From the NCBI GenBank assembly GCA_965243325.1, contig CBDEUQ010000003.1, positions 496,001 to 560,000 of the forward strand: a DNA stretch of 64,000 nucleotides, in the 5' to 3' direction. Below the pieces are notes generated by a model. It worked only from the letters and a program-made list of their open reading frames with translations. It did no database searches and was not told where the DNA came from. The translations under genes and the position numbers were made by a program. Shown here in pieces: positions 32,533-41,330 of this stretch (positions are counted from its first letter, which is position 1; each line of letters starts with the position of its first letter). The stretch comes from JANQOH01 sp965243325 (GTDB lineage: Bacteria > Pseudomonadota > Alphaproteobacteria > UBA7887).

Positions 32533-35357
32533 GCCGCGCCGTGACCGCCGACTACAAATCGACGCTGTTCCTGCCGCGCACCGCCTTTCCCATGAAGGCC
32601 GGGCTGCCGCGGCGAGAGCCCGGACTGCTCGAGCGCTGGCAGCGAATCGACCTGTGGCGACGCCTGCGCGCGGCCGCCGCAGGGCGCGAGAAGTTCATTC
32701 TTCACGACGGGCCGCCCTACGCCAACGGGCCGATCCACATCGGCCACGCGCTGAACAAGATCCTCAAGGACATCGTCAACCGGGCGGCGCAGATGAGCGG
32801 CCTCGACGCGCACTACGTCCCGGGCTGGGACTGCCACGGACTGCCGATCGAATGGCAGATCGAGGTCGAGTACCGCAAGAAGGGGATCGACAAGGACAGC
32901 ATCGCGATCGCCGACTTCCGGCGCGAGTGCCGCGCCTTCGCCGACCGCTGGATCGACGCCCAGATGGCGGAGTTCATCCGCCTCGGCGTGCAGGGCGATT
33001 GGGACCGGCGCTATCTCACCATGTCCTACGCGGCGGAAGCGCAGATCGTGCGCGAGATGGGCAAGTTCCTGATGTCCGGCGCGCTCTACCGGGGCGCCAA
33101 GCCGGTCATGTGGTCGCCGGTGGAGAAGACCGCGCTCGCCGAGGCCGAGGTCGAGTACCGCGACATCGACTCGCCGGCGGTGTTCGTCCGCTTTCCGGTC
33201 GTCCGCGCCGCCCATCCGGCGCTGCGCGGGGCGGACGTGGTGATCTGGACGACGACGCCGTGGACGATTCCCGGCAACCGCGCCGTCGCCTGCGGGCCCG
33301 GGATCCGCTACGTCGTCTGCGAGGTGAGCGCCGTGGCGGAGGGCGCCTCGGCGGCGCCCGGCACCCGGCTGGCGTTCGCCGCGGACCGCGCCGACGCCGT
33401 GTGCGCCCGCGCCGGGATCGCCGCCGTGCGCGAGATCGCCTCGGTCGGGGGCGACGCGCTCGCCGGCACCGTCCTCAGCCACCCGCTCGCCGGCGAGCAC
33501 TACCGCTTCGAGGTGCCGCTTCTGCCCGCCGACTTCGTCGACACGGAGCAGGGGTCCGGCTTCGTGCACGTCGCCCCCGGACACGGCGCCGACGACTTCA
33601 CGCTCGGCCGCGCCCACGGTCTCGAGGTGCCGTCCACGGTGGGCGACGACGGCCGCTACCTCGACAGCGTGCCGTTGTTCGCCGGCCAGCACGTCTACAA
33701 GGCCGACGCGGCGGTCGCCCGGCGCCTCGCCGATGCCGGCAAGCTGCTGGGCCGCGAGACCTACCGCCACAGCTACCCGCACAGCTGGCGGTCGAAGAAG
33801 CCGGTGATCTTCCGCAACACGCCGCAATGGTTCGTCGACATGGAGGCGACCGGGCTGCGGCGGACGGCGCTCAAGGCGATCGACGCGACGCGCTTCGTGC
33901 CGACCTCCGGGCAGAGCCGAATCCGCGCCATGATCGAGAGCCGCCCCGACTGGTGCGTCTCGCGCCAGCGGGCCTGGGGCGTGCCCATCGCCGTCTTCGT
34001 CGACAGGCGCACCGGCGAGCCGTTGCGCGACCAGGCGGTGATCGACCGTATCGCCGCCGCGGTCGAGGAGCGCGGCGCCGACGCCTGGTTCACCGAGGAC
34101 CCGGCGCGGTTCCTGGGGCCGGGCCGCGACCCGGCGGACTACGAACAGGTCCGCGACATTCTCGACGTCTGGTTCGATTCCGGCTCGACGCACGCCTTCG
34201 TGCTCGAGAACGACCCGACGCAGACGTGGCCGGCGGCGCTGTATCTCGAAGGCTCCGACCAGCATCGCGGCTGGTTCCATTCGTCGCTGCTGGAGGCTTG
34301 CGGCACGCGCGGCCGGGCGCCGTACGAGGCGGTGCTGACGCACGGCTTCGTGCTCGACGGCCAGGGCCGCAAGATGGCGAAGTCGCTCGGCAACGTCGTC
34401 GCCCCGCAAAGCGTGGTCAAGGACCACGGCGCCGACATCCTGCGGCTCTGGGTGGCGCTGGTCGACTACACCGACGACTTGCGGCTCGGCCCGGAGATCG
34501 TCAAGGGACTGGTCGACTCCTACCGCCGGCTGCGCAACACGCTGCGCTACCTGCTCGGCAACCTCGACGGCTTCGCCGAGTCCGAACGCGTCGCACCGGC
34601 GGCGATGCCCGAGCTCGAACGCTGGGTGCTGCACCGGCTCGTCGAGCTCGACGGCCTCAGGCGGCGCTGCTTCGCCGATTTCGAGTACCATCGCTTCTAC
34701 GGCCCGCTGCACGCGTTCTGCACCGCCGAGCTGTCGGCGTTCTACTTCGACGTGCGCAAGGACACGCTGTACTGCGACGGCCGCGACGACCCCGCGCGGC
34801 GGGCGGCGCGCGGCGTGCTCGACATTCTCTTCGACACGCTCGCCGCATGGCTCGCGCCGGTGCTCGCGTTCACCGCCGAGGAGGCGTGGCTCGCACGCCA
34901 CCCGAGCGACGACGACAGCGTGCACCTGCGTACCATGCCCGAGATTCCGGAGGCGTGGCGCGACGACGCGCTGGCCACGAAATGGCGGCGCCTGCGGGCG
35001 GTGCGCCGCGTCGTCACCGGCGCGCTCGAGGTCGCCCGCCGCGAGCGCCGGATCGGCGCCAGCCTGCAGGGCCACCCGCGCGTCTACGTCGGCGCCGGCG
35101 ACGCGGCGCTGCTCGAACGCGTCGACCTTGCCGAGCTGACCATCACCTCCTCGGTCACGGTGGTCGCCGGCGAAGCGCCGGCCGGCGCCTTCCGGCTCGA
35201 CGACGAACCGGGGGTCGGCGTCGTCGTCGCGCCCGCGGAGGGCGAGAAGTGCGGGCGCTGCTGGCGAATCCTGCCCGAGGTCGCGCCGGCGGGCCTGTGC
35301 CGGCGCTGCGCCGAGGTCGTCGCGCGCACCGCCGCGCCCGCCCAGGCCCAGGCGTAG
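32529..35357 (+). CDS. ileS: Isoleucyl-tRNA synthetase
   Basis: A 942-residue class I synthetase. The HIGH motif is in NGPIHIGHALNKILKDIV and the KMSKS motif reads KMAKS in GRKMAKSLGNVV. The CP1 editing domain contains VIWTTTPWTIPGN and GTGFVH-like SGFVHVAPGHGADDF. The C-terminal zinc finger, EKCGRCWRILPEVAPAGLCR, marks the bacterial type. The GTG at 32529 overlaps the ribF stop. Confidence 0.97.
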   Translation: MSRAVTADYKSTLFLPRTAFPMKAGLPRREPGLLERWQRIDLWRRLRAAAAGREKFILHDGPPYANGPIHIGHALNKILKDIVNRAAQMSGLDAHYVPGWDCHGLPIEWQIEVEYRKKGIDKDSIAIADFRRECRAFADRWIDAQMAEFIRLGVQGDWDRRYLTMSYAAEAQIVREMGKFLMSGALYRGAKPVMWSPVEKTALAEAEVEYRDIDSPAVFVRFPVVRAAHPALRGADVVIWTTTPWTIPGNRAVACGPGIRYVVCEVSAVAEGASAAPGTRLAFAADRADAVCARAGIAAVREIASVGGDALAGTVLSHPLAGEHYRFEVPLLPADFVDTEQGSGFVHVAPGHGADDFTLGRAHGLEVPSTVGDDGRYLDSVPLFAGQHVYKADAAVARRLADAGKLLGRETYRHSYPHSWRSKKPVIFRNTPQWFVDMEATGLRRTALKAIDATRFVPTSGQSRIRAMIESRPDWCVSRQRAWGVPIAVFVDRRTGEPLRDQAVIDRIAAAVEERGADAWFTEDPARFLGPGRDPADYEQVRDILDVWFDSGSTHAFVLENDPTQTWPAALYLEGSDQHRGWFHSSLLEACGTRGRAPYEAVLTHGFVLDGQGRKMAKSLGNVVAPQSVVKDHGADILRLWVALVDYTDDLRLGPEIVKGLVDSYRRLRNTLRYLLGNLDGFAESERVAPAAMPELERWVLHRLVELDGLRRRCFADFEYHRFYGPLHAFCTAELSAFYFDVRKDTLYCDGRDDPARRAARGVLDILFDTLAAWLAPVLAFTAEEAWLARHPSDDDSVHLRTMPEIPEAWRDDALATKWRRLRAVRRVVTGALEVARRERRIGASLQGHPRVYVGAGDAALLERVDLAELTITSSVTVVAGEAPAGAFRLDDEPGVGVVVAPAEGEKCGRCWRILPEVAPAGLCRRCAEVVARTAAPAQAQA

Positions 35358-35365
35358 AGGCGGCG

Positions 35366-35848
35366 GTGCTGCGATTCGGACTCGCTCTCGCGCTCGCAGT
35401 CCTCGTTCTCGACCAGGCGTCCAAGGCGGTGGCGATGGCCCTGCTGCCGGCGCCGGGAAGCCAGTGGACGGTGAGCGGATTTTTCAATCTCGTGCACGTG
35501 CGCAACACCGGCGTCAGCTTCGGCATGCTGCCGTCGCTCGGGCCGTGGGTTCTGAGCGGCGTGGCCGCGGCGATCGCCGTCGTTCTCGGCGTCTGGCTGG
35601 CGCGCGCCGACAAACGCCTGACCGCGGTCGCGCTCGGCCTCGCGATCGGCGGCGCCGTCGGCAACGTCGTGGACCGTCTGCGCCACGGCGCGGTTTTCGA
35701 TTTTCTCGATTTCCATGCCTTCGGCTATCATTGGCCGGCCTTCAATCTGGCCGATGCGGCGATCACCGCGGGAGTCGCCGGCCTTCTGTTCGGGTCGCTG
35801 TTCGAGGCGCGAAAGCCCCGCGCGGCGGCGTCGGGCCGGGACAAGTAG
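35366..35848 (+). CDS. lspA: Lipoprotein signal peptidase
   Basis: A 160-residue four-helix inner-membrane aspartyl peptidase that cleaves prolipoprotein signal peptides. LDQASKAVAM, FFNLVHVRNTGVSFGML, GGAVGNVVDRLRHGAVFDFL and FNLADAAI carry the conserved Asn/Asp residues, with the two catalytic aspartates in VDR and LAD. A GAGG site at 35357-35360 supports the GTG at 35366. Lipoproteins in this window that would need it include NlpD and the DUF3035 protein next door. Confidence 0.95.
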   Translation: MLRFGLALALAVLVLDQASKAVAMALLPAPGSQWTVSGFFNLVHVRNTGVSFGMLPSLGPWVLSGVAAAIAVVLGVWLARADKRLTAVALGLAIGGAVGNVVDRLRHGAVFDFLDFHAFGYHWPAFNLADAAITAGVAGLLFGSLFEARKPRAAASGRDK

Positions 35849-35860
35849 GGGGGCGAGGCG

Positions 35861-36442
35861 ATGACGGAACGGGCAAAGAGCGCGGCAGCGGCGCTGCTGG
35901 CGGGCGGCTTGGCGCTGGGCCTCGCCGGCTGCGGCGGCTCGGTCGCGGAAACCATGGGATTCGTCAAGCGCGCACCCGACGAGACGCGCGTCGTCGAGCA
36001 GGCGCCGCTCGAACTGCCGCCGGACTTCGGCCTCAGGCCGCCGTCGCCCGGCGCGCCGAGGCCGCAGGAGCAGAGCGCCGCCGACCAGGCCGCCGCCGTG
36101 CTCGGCGCGGGCGCGCCGCCGGGCGCCGGCACGGCGGCGCCGGGAACCGCCGGCGAGCGGCAGTTTCTCAACATGGCCGGCGCCAACGACGCGGACCCCG
36201 GCATTCGCCGGGTCATCGACCGCGAAGCCCAGGTCTTCGTCGCCGACGACCCCGGATTCATCGACAACCTGATGTTCTGGCGCCAGCCGTCGCCGGCCGA
36301 GGCCGAGGTGGTGCTCGATGCGGTGGCCGAGGCCGAACGCCTGAGCGAGAACCGGGCCGCGGGGCGCCCGGTCACGGAAGGCGCGACGCCGGTCATCACG
36401 CGCGGCGAACGGGCGCCGCTGGAGGGGCTGAACCCGTTCTGA
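35861..36442 (+). CDS. DUF3035 lipoprotein
   Basis: A 193-residue lipoprotein with lipobox LAGC (Cys24). The mature part has a proline-rich segment (APLELPPDFGLRPPSPG) and a C-terminal half with DPGIRRVIDREAQVF and NLMFWRQPSP, as in DUF3035 proteins of alphaproteobacteria. It sits between lspA and the M16 peptidase pair, the usual order in Rhodospirillales-like genomes, which suggests an envelope role. Molecular function is unknown. Confidence 0.8.
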   Translation: MTERAKSAAAALLAGGLALGLAGCGGSVAETMGFVKRAPDETRVVEQAPLELPPDFGLRPPSPGAPRPQEQSAADQAAAVLGAGAPPGAGTAAPGTAGERQFLNMAGANDADPGIRRVIDREAQVFVADDPGFIDNLMFWRQPSPAEAEVVLDAVAEAERLSENRAAGRPVTEGATPVITRGERAPLEGLNPF

Positions 36443-36524
36443 GTCCGCCTCGCGCGCCGTTTGCCGGGGAATCCGGTTCTTGCTAGTGTCGCCGGGCGTC
36501 GGGAACCCCTGAGGAGACATCGTC

Positions 36525-36656
36525 GTGGCCGCGCTCACTTTCGATCCGCACGGGGCGCTCCCGCCCCTGCGCGCGGCAGGGTTCGACCTCGCCCCTGCCG
36601 GCGCCCTCACCCAGCCGATCGGCCCGGCCCGGGCGGCCGATTTCCCGATCCGTTGA
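36525..36656 (+). CDS. Possible 43-residue fragment resembling a DUF1640 N-terminus
   Basis: A GTG frame with a GAGGAG site 8 bases upstream encodes MAALTFDPHGALPPLRAAGF and stops after PIR. The opening resembles the FDTHKF-x-RL-x-EAGF start of DUF1640 coiled-coil proteins, but the rest of that family, a long coiled coil and a membrane helix, is missing. It may be a decayed gene or a small protein in its own right. Identification is tentative. Confidence 0.35.
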   Translation: MAALTFDPHGALPPLRAAGFDLAPAGALTQPIGPARAADFPIR

Positions 36657-36661
36657 TCTTC

Positions 36662-36721
36662 ATGGTCATGTCCATCGCCGAAACACGCCCGCGCCGAACC
36701 GCGCGGCGAGTCCCCAAATGA
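36662..36721 (+). CDS. Possible 19-residue basic leader peptide before the M16 peptidase
   Basis: The short frame MVMSIAETRPRRTARRVPK ends in ATGA with an in-register ATG at 36718. However, the peptidase start I prefer is 36751, which has its own GGAGG site. The peptide could be a coupling leader or chance. Confidence 0.2.
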   Translation: MVMSIAETRPRRTARRVPK

Positions 36722-36750
36722 CCCGAGCGACGACTGCCCACGGAGGGCTG

Positions 36751-38094
36751 ATGCGCGCGGCCGCCGCCGCGGTCACGCTGCTCGCGGCGTCGCCCGGGCT
36801 AGCCGAAACGGAGCCGACCTTCGGCGCCGAGACCTTCACGCTGGCGAACGGGATGCAGGTGGTCGTGGTTCCCAACCATCGGGCGCCGCTGGTGCATCAC
36901 GCGGTCTGGTACAAGGTGGGCGCGGCCGACGAGCCGGCGGGGCAGTCCGGCATCGCGCACATGGTCGAGCACCTGATGTTCAAGGGCACCGAGTCGGTGC
37001 CGGACGGCGAATTCTCCAGTATCGTCGCGCGCAACGGCGGCAACGACAACGCGTTCACCGCCCAGGACTACACCGGCTACTACCAGAACATCGCCGCCGA
37101 CCGGCTGCCGCTCGTCATGCGCCTGGAAGCGGACCGGATGGTCAACCTCGAGTTCGACGACAACGAATTCGAACTCGAACGAGAGGTCGTGCTGGAGGAG
37201 CGCCGCAGCCGCGTGGGCAACGAGCCCGGCGCGCTGTTCCGCGAACAGGCCGCGGCAGCACAGTATCTGAACCACCCCTACGGCGTGCCGGTGATCGGCT
37301 GGGAACACGAGATTCGCCAATTCACGCGCGACGACGCCGTCGCCTTCTATCGCGCCCACTACGCGCCGAACAACGCCGTGCTCGTGGTCGCCGGAGACGT
37401 GACCGCGGCCGAGCTCGAACCGCTCGCCGAGGCGACCTACGGCCAGCTTGCGGCGCGGCCCGTGCCGGCGCGCGCGCGGCCCGTCGAACCGCCGCAGCTT
37501 GCCGCCCGGCGGCTGGCCATGCACCATCCGCGCGTCACCGATCGGGAGTGGTCCCGCGGCTGGCTGGCGCCGAGCTACGCCGCCGACGCGGACGGCGTGT
37601 CGCTGCCGCTCGACGTGCTGTCGACCGTGCTCGGCTCGAGCCCCACCGGGCGCCTCTACCGCGCCCTCGTCGTCGAACGCGAGATCGCGACCAGCGCCGG
37701 CGCCTGGTATTCCGGCATGGGCCTCGACTACGGGCGCTTCGCCGTCCACGTCTCGCCGAAATCCGGCGTGCCCGTCGCCGAGGTCGAGGCCGCGGTCGAG
37801 GCCGAGATCGCGCGTCTGATCGCCGACGGCGTGTCGGAGGAGGAGCTCGAACGCGCGAAATTCGGCATCCGCGCGTTCACCGTCTACTCGCGCGACAGCC
37901 TCGGGATGCTGGCGCGCATCTTCGGCGCCGCCACGACGGCCGGGCTCACGGTGGAGGACGTCGAGCGCTGGCCGCACGAGGCCGCCGCGGTGACCGGCGA
38001 GCAGGTGGTCGCGGCGGCGCGCGCCGTGCTCGTCCCGGAAACGTCGGTGACCGCGCTCCTGCTGCCGGAAGACGACGCGGAGACCGCTCCGTGA
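36751..38094 (+). CDS. M16-family zinc metallopeptidase, catalytic subunit
   Basis: An exported pitrilysin-like peptidase of 447 residues. The inverted zinc motif is HMVEHLMFKGT (HxxEH) with the downstream glutamate in EREVVLEERR. ANGMQVVVVPNHRAPLVHHAVWYKVG is typical of the first domain. A signal peptide (RAAAAAVTLLAASPGLAET) follows the ATG at 36751, which has a GGAGG site at 36742-36746; an ATG at 36718 adds 11 residues without one. It pairs with the next gene as in many alphaproteobacteria, probably forming a periplasmic heterodimer. Confidence 0.92.
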   Translation: MRAAAAAVTLLAASPGLAETEPTFGAETFTLANGMQVVVVPNHRAPLVHHAVWYKVGAADEPAGQSGIAHMVEHLMFKGTESVPDGEFSSIVARNGGNDNAFTAQDYTGYYQNIAADRLPLVMRLEADRMVNLEFDDNEFELEREVVLEERRSRVGNEPGALFREQAAAAQYLNHPYGVPVIGWEHEIRQFTRDDAVAFYRAHYAPNNAVLVVAGDVTAAELEPLAEATYGQLAARPVPARARPVEPPQLAARRLAMHHPRVTDREWSRGWLAPSYAADADGVSLPLDVLSTVLGSSPTGRLYRALVVEREIATSAGAWYSGMGLDYGRFAVHVSPKSGVPVAEVEAAVEAEIARLIADGVSEEELERAKFGIRAFTVYSRDSLGMLARIFGAATTAGLTVEDVERWPHEAAAVTGEQVVAAARAVLVPETSVTALLLPEDDAETAP

Positions 38095-39407
38095 ACGCCT
38101 GGCTGCGCACGCTCGCCGCCGCCGTCGTCCTCGCCGCGGTGGCGGCGCCGGCCGCCGCCGTCGACGTCCAGCGCGTGGTCAGCCCCGGCGGCATCGTCGC
38201 CTGGCTCGTCGAGGAACGCACGGTGCCGTTCGTCTCGCTGCGCTTCGCCTTCCGCGGCGGCGCCGCGCTCGACCCGGCGGGCAAGGAGGGCCTGGCGGCG
38301 CTCGTGTCGGGCCTGCTCAACGAAGGCGCCGGCGACCTCGACGCGCTGGCCTATCAGACGGCGCTGGAGGACAACGCCGTGCGGCTGGGCTTCGAGGCCG
38401 GAACGGACGAGTTCGGCGGCACGATCCAGACGCTGACCGAACGGCGCGAGGAAGCCTTCCGCCTGCTGGCGCTGGCGCTGACCCGGCCGCGCTTCGACGC
38501 CGACGCCGTCGAGCGCGTGCGCGCGCAGCTGCTGCGCCGCCTCGAGCGCGAGACGACGGATGCCAATGCCATCGCCAGGCGCCTCTGGCTCCGCACGGCG
38601 TTCGGCGACCACCCCTACGCGCGGCCGTCGGGCGGGACGCTCGACGGCGTGCGCGCGCTCGGCCGCGACGATCTCGCGAATTTCGTCCGCGATCATTTCG
38701 CGCGCGACCGTCTGGTGCTCGGCGCGGCGGGCGACATCGACGCCGCGGCGCTCGGCCGCCTGCTCGATTCGACGTTCGGCGCGCTGCCCGAGAGCGGCAT
38801 TGCCTTCGCCGTCGCCGAGACCGCGCCGCCGGCGTCCGGCGCCGTCGTCGTCGAGCGCCTGGCGCAGCCGCAGAGCGTGGTGGTCTGGGGCCAGCGCGGC
38901 CCGAAGCGCGACGATCCCGACTATTACGCCGCCTACGTGATGAACCAGATTCTCGGCGGCGGCGGCTTTACCTCCCGGCTCTACGACGAGGTGCGCGAGA
39001 AGCGCGGCCTCGCCTACGGCGTCTACAGCTACCTCGCGCCGCGCGCGCACGCCGGGCTCTACCTCGGCGGCGTGGCGACGCGCAACGACCGGGCCGCCGA
39101 GTCGCTGGCCGTCGTGCGCGCCGAGTTCGCGCGGATGCGCGACGAAGGCGTGACCGAGCAGGAGCTCGCCGACGCCAAGAGGTATCTCACCGGCTCGTTT
39201 CCGCTGCGCCTCGATTCCAACAACGAAGTGGCCGCCATCCTCGTCGGCATGCAGATCGCCGGTCTCGGGATCGACTATCTCGACCACCGCGACGATCTCG
39301 TCGAAGCGGTGTCGCGCGAGGACGTCGCGCGCGTCGCCGGAGCGCTGATCGACCCCGACTCGTTCACCGTCGTCGTCGTCGGCGAGCCGGACGGCTTCGA
39401 CGAGTGA
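38091..39407 (+). CDS. M16-family peptidase-like protein, zinc motif absent
   Basis: A 438-residue exported M16 homologue starting at GTG 38091, which overlaps the previous stop (GTGA). The position of HxxEH is replaced by GLAALVSGLLNEGAG, so it cannot bind the catalytic zinc. The C-terminal M16 half is well kept: NQILGGGGFTSRLYDEVREKRGLAY, with the R/Y substrate-binding residues. This is the usual non-catalytic partner of the upstream peptidase, comparable to the alpha and beta subunits of processing peptidase. Confidence 0.9.
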   Translation: MNAWLRTLAAAVVLAAVAAPAAAVDVQRVVSPGGIVAWLVEERTVPFVSLRFAFRGGAALDPAGKEGLAALVSGLLNEGAGDLDALAYQTALEDNAVRLGFEAGTDEFGGTIQTLTERREEAFRLLALALTRPRFDADAVERVRAQLLRRLERETTDANAIARRLWLRTAFGDHPYARPSGGTLDGVRALGRDDLANFVRDHFARDRLVLGAAGDIDAAALGRLLDSTFGALPESGIAFAVAETAPPASGAVVVERLAQPQSVVVWGQRGPKRDDPDYYAAYVMNQILGGGGFTSRLYDEVREKRGLAYGVYSYLAPRAHAGLYLGGVATRNDRAAESLAVVRAEFARMRDEGVTEQELADAKRYLTGSFPLRLDSNNEVAAILVGMQIAGLGIDYLDHRDDLVEAVSREDVARVAGALIDPDSFTVVVVGEPDGFDE

Positions 39408-39416
39408 CGGCGGGGG

Positions 39417-40034
39417 ATGTTCTACCGCGCCGGCGAGCCGCACGGGCTCAGGCACAACCCGTTCAACGCCCTCGTCGTCCCGCGGCCGATCGGCTGGATC
39501 TCCTCGGTCGACCGGGCGGGCGTCGTCAACCTCGCGCCCTACTCGTTCTTCAACGCCGTCGCCTACCGGCCGCCGCAGATCATGTTCGCGGCGACCGGGC
39601 CGCAGCGCGGCGGCGCCTTCAAGGACACGCTGGCGAACGTCGAGGCGACGCGCGAGTTCGTCGTCAACATGGCGACCTGGGAGCTGCGCGAGGCGATGAA
39701 CGCCAGCGCCGCGCCGGCGCCGCCGGAAATAGACGAGTTCGCGCTCGCCGGACTCACCGCCGCGCCGGCGGCGCTCGTCGCGCCGCCGCGGGTCGCCGAG
39801 AGCCCGGTCCATCTCGAATGCGTGCTCGTCACGACGGTGGCGTTGCCGAGCGCGGACAGGGACCGGCCGAGCACGGTGGTGTTCGGCGAGGTCAAGGGCG
39901 TCCACATCGCCGACGGCGCGATCGAGGAGGGAATGGTGCGCTACGACCGGCTCGGCGTCATCGGCCGGCTCGGCTACAGCGACTACGCCCGCGTCGACAC
40001 GGTGTTCGACATGGTGCGCCCCGACTGGCCGTGA
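39417..40034 (+). CDS. Flavin reductase family protein
   Basis: A 205-residue FMN-binding split-barrel protein of the flavoredoxin type. FNALVVPRPIGWISSVD and VNLAPYSFFNAVAYRPPQIMF are the FMN-binding parts, and EFVVNMATWELREAMNAS follows. The partner and substrate are unknown. A GGGG-rich stretch precedes the ATG. Its stop lies just before the ccm operon. Confidence 0.87.
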   Translation: MFYRAGEPHGLRHNPFNALVVPRPIGWISSVDRAGVVNLAPYSFFNAVAYRPPQIMFAATGPQRGGAFKDTLANVEATREFVVNMATWELREAMNASAAPAPPEIDEFALAGLTAAPAALVAPPRVAESPVHLECVLVTTVALPSADRDRPSTVVFGEVKGVHIADGAIEEGMVRYDRLGVIGRLGYSDYARVDTVFDMVRPDWP

Positions 40035-40062
40035 GGGCGGTCCGATCGCCGACATCGCCGAG

Positions 40063-40665
40063 CTGACCGGGCGTGGACTGGCCTGCGAGCGCGGCGAGCG
40101 GCTCGTGTTCGCCGGTCTCGACTTCCGCGTCCGCCAGGGCGGCGCGCTGGTGCTTCGTGGCGCCAACGGCAGCGGCAAGACGAGCTTTCTGCGCCTGCTG
40201 GCCGGACTCACGCCGCGGGCCGCGGGATCGCTTTCCTGGTGCGGGCGGGAGGTGCGCGACGACCGCGAGGCGTGGCACCGCGCGCTCCGCCACGTCGGCC
40301 ACCTCGACGCCGTGAAGCCGCTGCTGACCGTGGCCGAGAACGTGGCGTTCTGGTCCCGCCTGCACGGCAGCGACGAACGCCGCGTCGGCGCGGCGCTGGC
40401 GGCGTTCGGCCTGTCGGCGCTGGCCGACGTGCCGGCGCGCTTCTTGTCGGCGGGCCAGCGCCGCCGCGTCTCTCTCGCGCACCTGCTCGCGGCGCCGGCT
40501 CCGGTCTGGCTGCTCGACGAGCCGATGACGGGCCTCGACGACGCGGCCGCCGGGGCGTTCCGCGGCGCGACGGTCGAACACCGCGCCGCCGGCGGCCTCG
40601 TGATCGCGGCGACCCATGCCGACCTCGGTATCGCCGACGCCCAAACCCTCTACCTCGGGCCGTGA
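40063..40665 (+). CDS. ccmA: Heme exporter ATP-binding protein CcmA, start uncertain
   Basis: ATPase of the CcmAB complex, which releases holo-CcmE. Walker A is RGANGSGKTSFLRLLAGL, the signature motif is FLSAGQRRRVSLAHLL and Walker B is PVWLLDEPMTGLD. Family similarity begins at LTGRGLACERGERLVFAGLD, but the frame has no ATG, GTG or TTG before GTG 40105, which would cut off the first strand. I therefore start at CTG 40063, giving 200 residues. A GTG at 40031 overlapping the flavin reductase stop is one frame out, so a one-base deletion or sequencing error is possible. The stop overlaps ccmB (GTGA). Confidence 0.9.
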   Translation: MTGRGLACERGERLVFAGLDFRVRQGGALVLRGANGSGKTSFLRLLAGLTPRAAGSLSWCGREVRDDREAWHRALRHVGHLDAVKPLLTVAENVAFWSRLHGSDERRVGAALAAFGLSALADVPARFLSAGQRRRVSLAHLLAAPAPVWLLDEPMTGLDDAAAGAFRGATVEHRAAGGLVIAATHADLGIADAQTLYLGP

Positions 40666-41330
40666 GGAGCGTCTTCGCCGCGGTGCTGCGCCGCGACCTC
40701 CGGCTCGCCCTGCGGCGGACCGGCGACACCGTCGCGGCGGTGACCTTCTTCGTCATCGCGGTCAGCCTGTTCCCGCTCGGCATCGGCCCCGACCCCGCGG
40801 TCGTCGCGCGCATCGCCGCGGGAACCGTGTGGGTCGCGGCGCTTCTCGCCGCCATGCTGTCGCTCGACCGCCTGTTCGCCGCCGATCGCGACGACGGCAG
40901 CCTGGACCTTCTGCTGCTCGCGCCGGCGCCGACGGAGGCCGTCGTGCTCGCCAAGTGCCTCGCGCACTGGCTGGCGAGCGGCGTGCCCGTGGTCGTCGTC
41001 GCGCCGCTGCTTGCGCTGGCGATGGATCTCGGCCCCCGCGCCGCCGGCGCCGCGGTCCTCGCGATGCTCCTCGGCACGCCGGTGCTGAGCCTGCTCGGCG
41101 CCGTCGGCGCGGCGCTGACGGTCGGCGTGCGCCGCGGCGGCGCGCTGGTGCCGCTGCTGGTCCTGCCGCTCGCGATCCCGGTGCTGATCTTCGGCGCCGC
41201 GGCGATCGACCGCGCCGCCGACGACGGCGCCGTCGTCGCTCCGTTCCTGATGCTTGGCGCCCTGCTGCTCGCGGCGCTGACGCTGGCGCCGTGGGCCGCC
41301 GCCGCCGCCTTGCGCGTGGCCGCCGAATGA
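40662..41330 (+). CDS. ccmB: Heme exporter protein CcmB
   Basis: A 222-residue membrane protein with six hydrophobic segments, partner of CcmA. RRDLRLALRRTGDTVAAVTFFVIAV cannot be mistaken in this context, and the LFAADRDDGSLDLLLLAPAP loop is the strongest CcmB hallmark. The GTG at 40662 overlaps the ccmA stop, and its own stop overlaps ccmC (ATGA). Confidence 0.94.
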   Translation: MRSVFAAVLRRDLRLALRRTGDTVAAVTFFVIAVSLFPLGIGPDPAVVARIAAGTVWVAALLAAMLSLDRLFAADRDDGSLDLLLLAPAPTEAVVLAKCLAHWLASGVPVVVVAPLLALAMDLGPRAAGAAVLAMLLGTPVLSLLGAVGAALTVGVRRGGALVPLLVLPLAIPVLIFGAAAIDRAADDGAVVAPFLMLGALLLAALTLAPWAAAAALRVAAE

